From NCBI GenBank assembly GCA_024276255.1, contig JAJRXO010000359.1, positions 1 to 5,373 on the forward strand: DNA of 5,373 bases, given 5' to 3'. The notes below the pieces were generated by a model. The model was given only the letters and a program-made list of their open reading frames with translations. It was not told where the DNA came from and searched no databases. This DNA is from Chloroflexota bacterium (GTDB lineage: Bacteria > Chloroflexota > Anaerolineae > J102). The position numbers were made by a program, and so were the translations under genes. Below, piece by piece: positions 4,809 through 5,373 of the stretch (within the stretch, counting starts at the first letter, position 1; the number at the start of each line of letters is the position of its first letter).

Positions 4809-5373
4809 ATGCCTACCACTTCCCAACCCCGGATCGGCTTCAGTTCACGCGAAGCCGACCGCGAATACTTTCTCACCTGGCAGCGCGACTACTGGTTTTC
4901 CATTCGCATGGCCGGGGGCGTACCCCGGCGCCTGTACCCCGAGATCGTCAACGACGCCGACGCTGTGCTTGATGATCTCGACGGCCTGTTGCTGACCGGC
5001 GGCGGCGACATCGATCCCCGGCACTATGGCCAGCCCATGGCCGGCACCGATGCCAAAAGCATCTACCCTGATCGGGATACAATGGAATTCGCCCTCCTGC
5101 ACGCGGCCATGGAGCGTCGCATGCCCATCCTGGGAATATGCCGCGGCCTGCAGGTGGTCAATGTGGCGCTGGGGGGTCGACTCACCCAGCATGTCGATGG
5201 GCATAGCGGGCGCGCCAACAGCTTTTCCGGGCCTCTCCCGCATCATGTCAACATCCGCGCCCGCAGCCTGCTCGATCGCGTGCTCGCCATCGGGGACAGC
5301 CTGCAGGTCAACTCCTATCACCACCAGGCCGTGTGCGAATTCGATCTGGCGCCTGCGCTCATCGCCAGCGCCA
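4809..5373 (+). CDS. Class I glutamine amidotransferase-like protein, peptidase C26 / PuuD-type gamma-glutamyl hydrolase (partial)
   Basis: The frame opens at the ATG at 4809 and is still open at the right edge, so 188 N-terminal residues are visible and the 3' end is missing. The family (peptidase C26, like E. coli PuuD, gamma-glutamyl-GABA hydrolase) cleaves gamma-glutamyl amide bonds in the cytoplasm. Evidence includes the opening RIGFSS and a DGLLLTGGGDIDPRHYG block (TGGGD at 63-67). The nucleophile elbow is GICRGLQVVN with catalytic Cys111, followed by GGRLTQH and the family motif VNSYHHQAV (His171-His172). The remaining catalytic His and Glu, normally in a later HPE motif, would lie beyond the edge. 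The start is 3 nt after the ruvB stop with no clear Shine-Dalgarno of its own, so it is probably co-transcribed and translationally coupled. True substrate is unknown; polyamine, GABA or cell-wall gamma-glutamyl compounds are possible. Confidence 0.9.
   Translation, partial: MPTTSQPRIGFSSREADREYFLTWQRDYWFSIRMAGGVPRRLYPEIVNDADAVLDDLDGLLLTGGGDIDPRHYGQPMAGTDAKSIYPDRDTMEFALLHAAMERRMPILGICRGLQVVNVALGGRLTQHVDGHSGRANSFSGPLPHHVNIRARSLLDRVLAIGDSLQVNSYHHQAVCEFDLAPALIASA

Noticed and set aside
4225..4995. 256-residue plus-strand frame overlapping ruvB
   Set aside because: Out-of-frame shadow of ruvB and the C26 gene, with biased Pro/Ser/Trp/Arg composition typical of a shifted frame.
4845..5324. Minus-strand 159-residue reading frame opposite the C26 gene
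   Set aside because: It is the antisense shadow of the amidotransferase frame, which carries clear TGGGD and GICRG motifs.

Overview
The window is ordinary-looking bacterial chromosome of moderately high G+C, with no sign of phage, transposon or CRISPR. It carries housekeeping DNA-repair and regulatory genes. The gene mix and protein flavour (an OmpR-type regulator with a VWGYEYR-type winged helix, a long RecF away from dnaA/dnaN, a short DksA/TraR zinc-finger protein, RuvB without RuvA or RuvC beside it) suggest a Chloroflexota (Anaerolineae-like) bacterium. This is inferred from general family resemblance only, so the assignment is tentative.

Layout. Positions 1-445 (+) hold the C-terminal ATPase half of a sensor histidine kinase that begins before the window. 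A 178-nt gap with an extended -10 promoter and small dyads follows. Then comes a complete OmpR/PhoB-family response regulator (624-1361, +). Its stop codon interlocks with that of recF, which runs towards it on the minus strand (1353-2603). Upstream of recF, on the same strand, lies a TraR/DksA-type C4 zinc-finger protein (2795-3190, -). It is separated from recF by a terminator-like hairpin and by a separate recF promoter with a perfect extended -10. A 568-nt gene-free region (3191-3758) separates this minus-strand pair from a plus-strand pair: ruvB (3759-4805) and, 3 nt later, a class I glutamine amidotransferase of the peptidase C26 (PuuD-like) family (4809 onward) that runs off the right edge.

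How the genes fit together. The kinase fragment and response regulator may form a two-component system, but the regulator has its own probable promoter, so pairing is not proven. RecF (RecA loading at gaps) and RuvB (Holliday-junction branch-migration motor) both serve homologous recombination and replication-fork repair. They sit on opposite sides of a shared intergenic region. The DksA-like protein would tune RNA polymerase. The C26 amidase has no obvious link to RuvB beyond probable co-transcription.

The least explained part is 3191-3758. It contains a minus-strand promoter with a perfect TTGACA -35 buried in a palindrome, other dyads, and a G+C-rich block (about 3560-3690) that can fold into several helices and contains two strong Shine-Dalgarno-like sequences but no convincing gene. 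I did not find an obviously new multi-gene system here.
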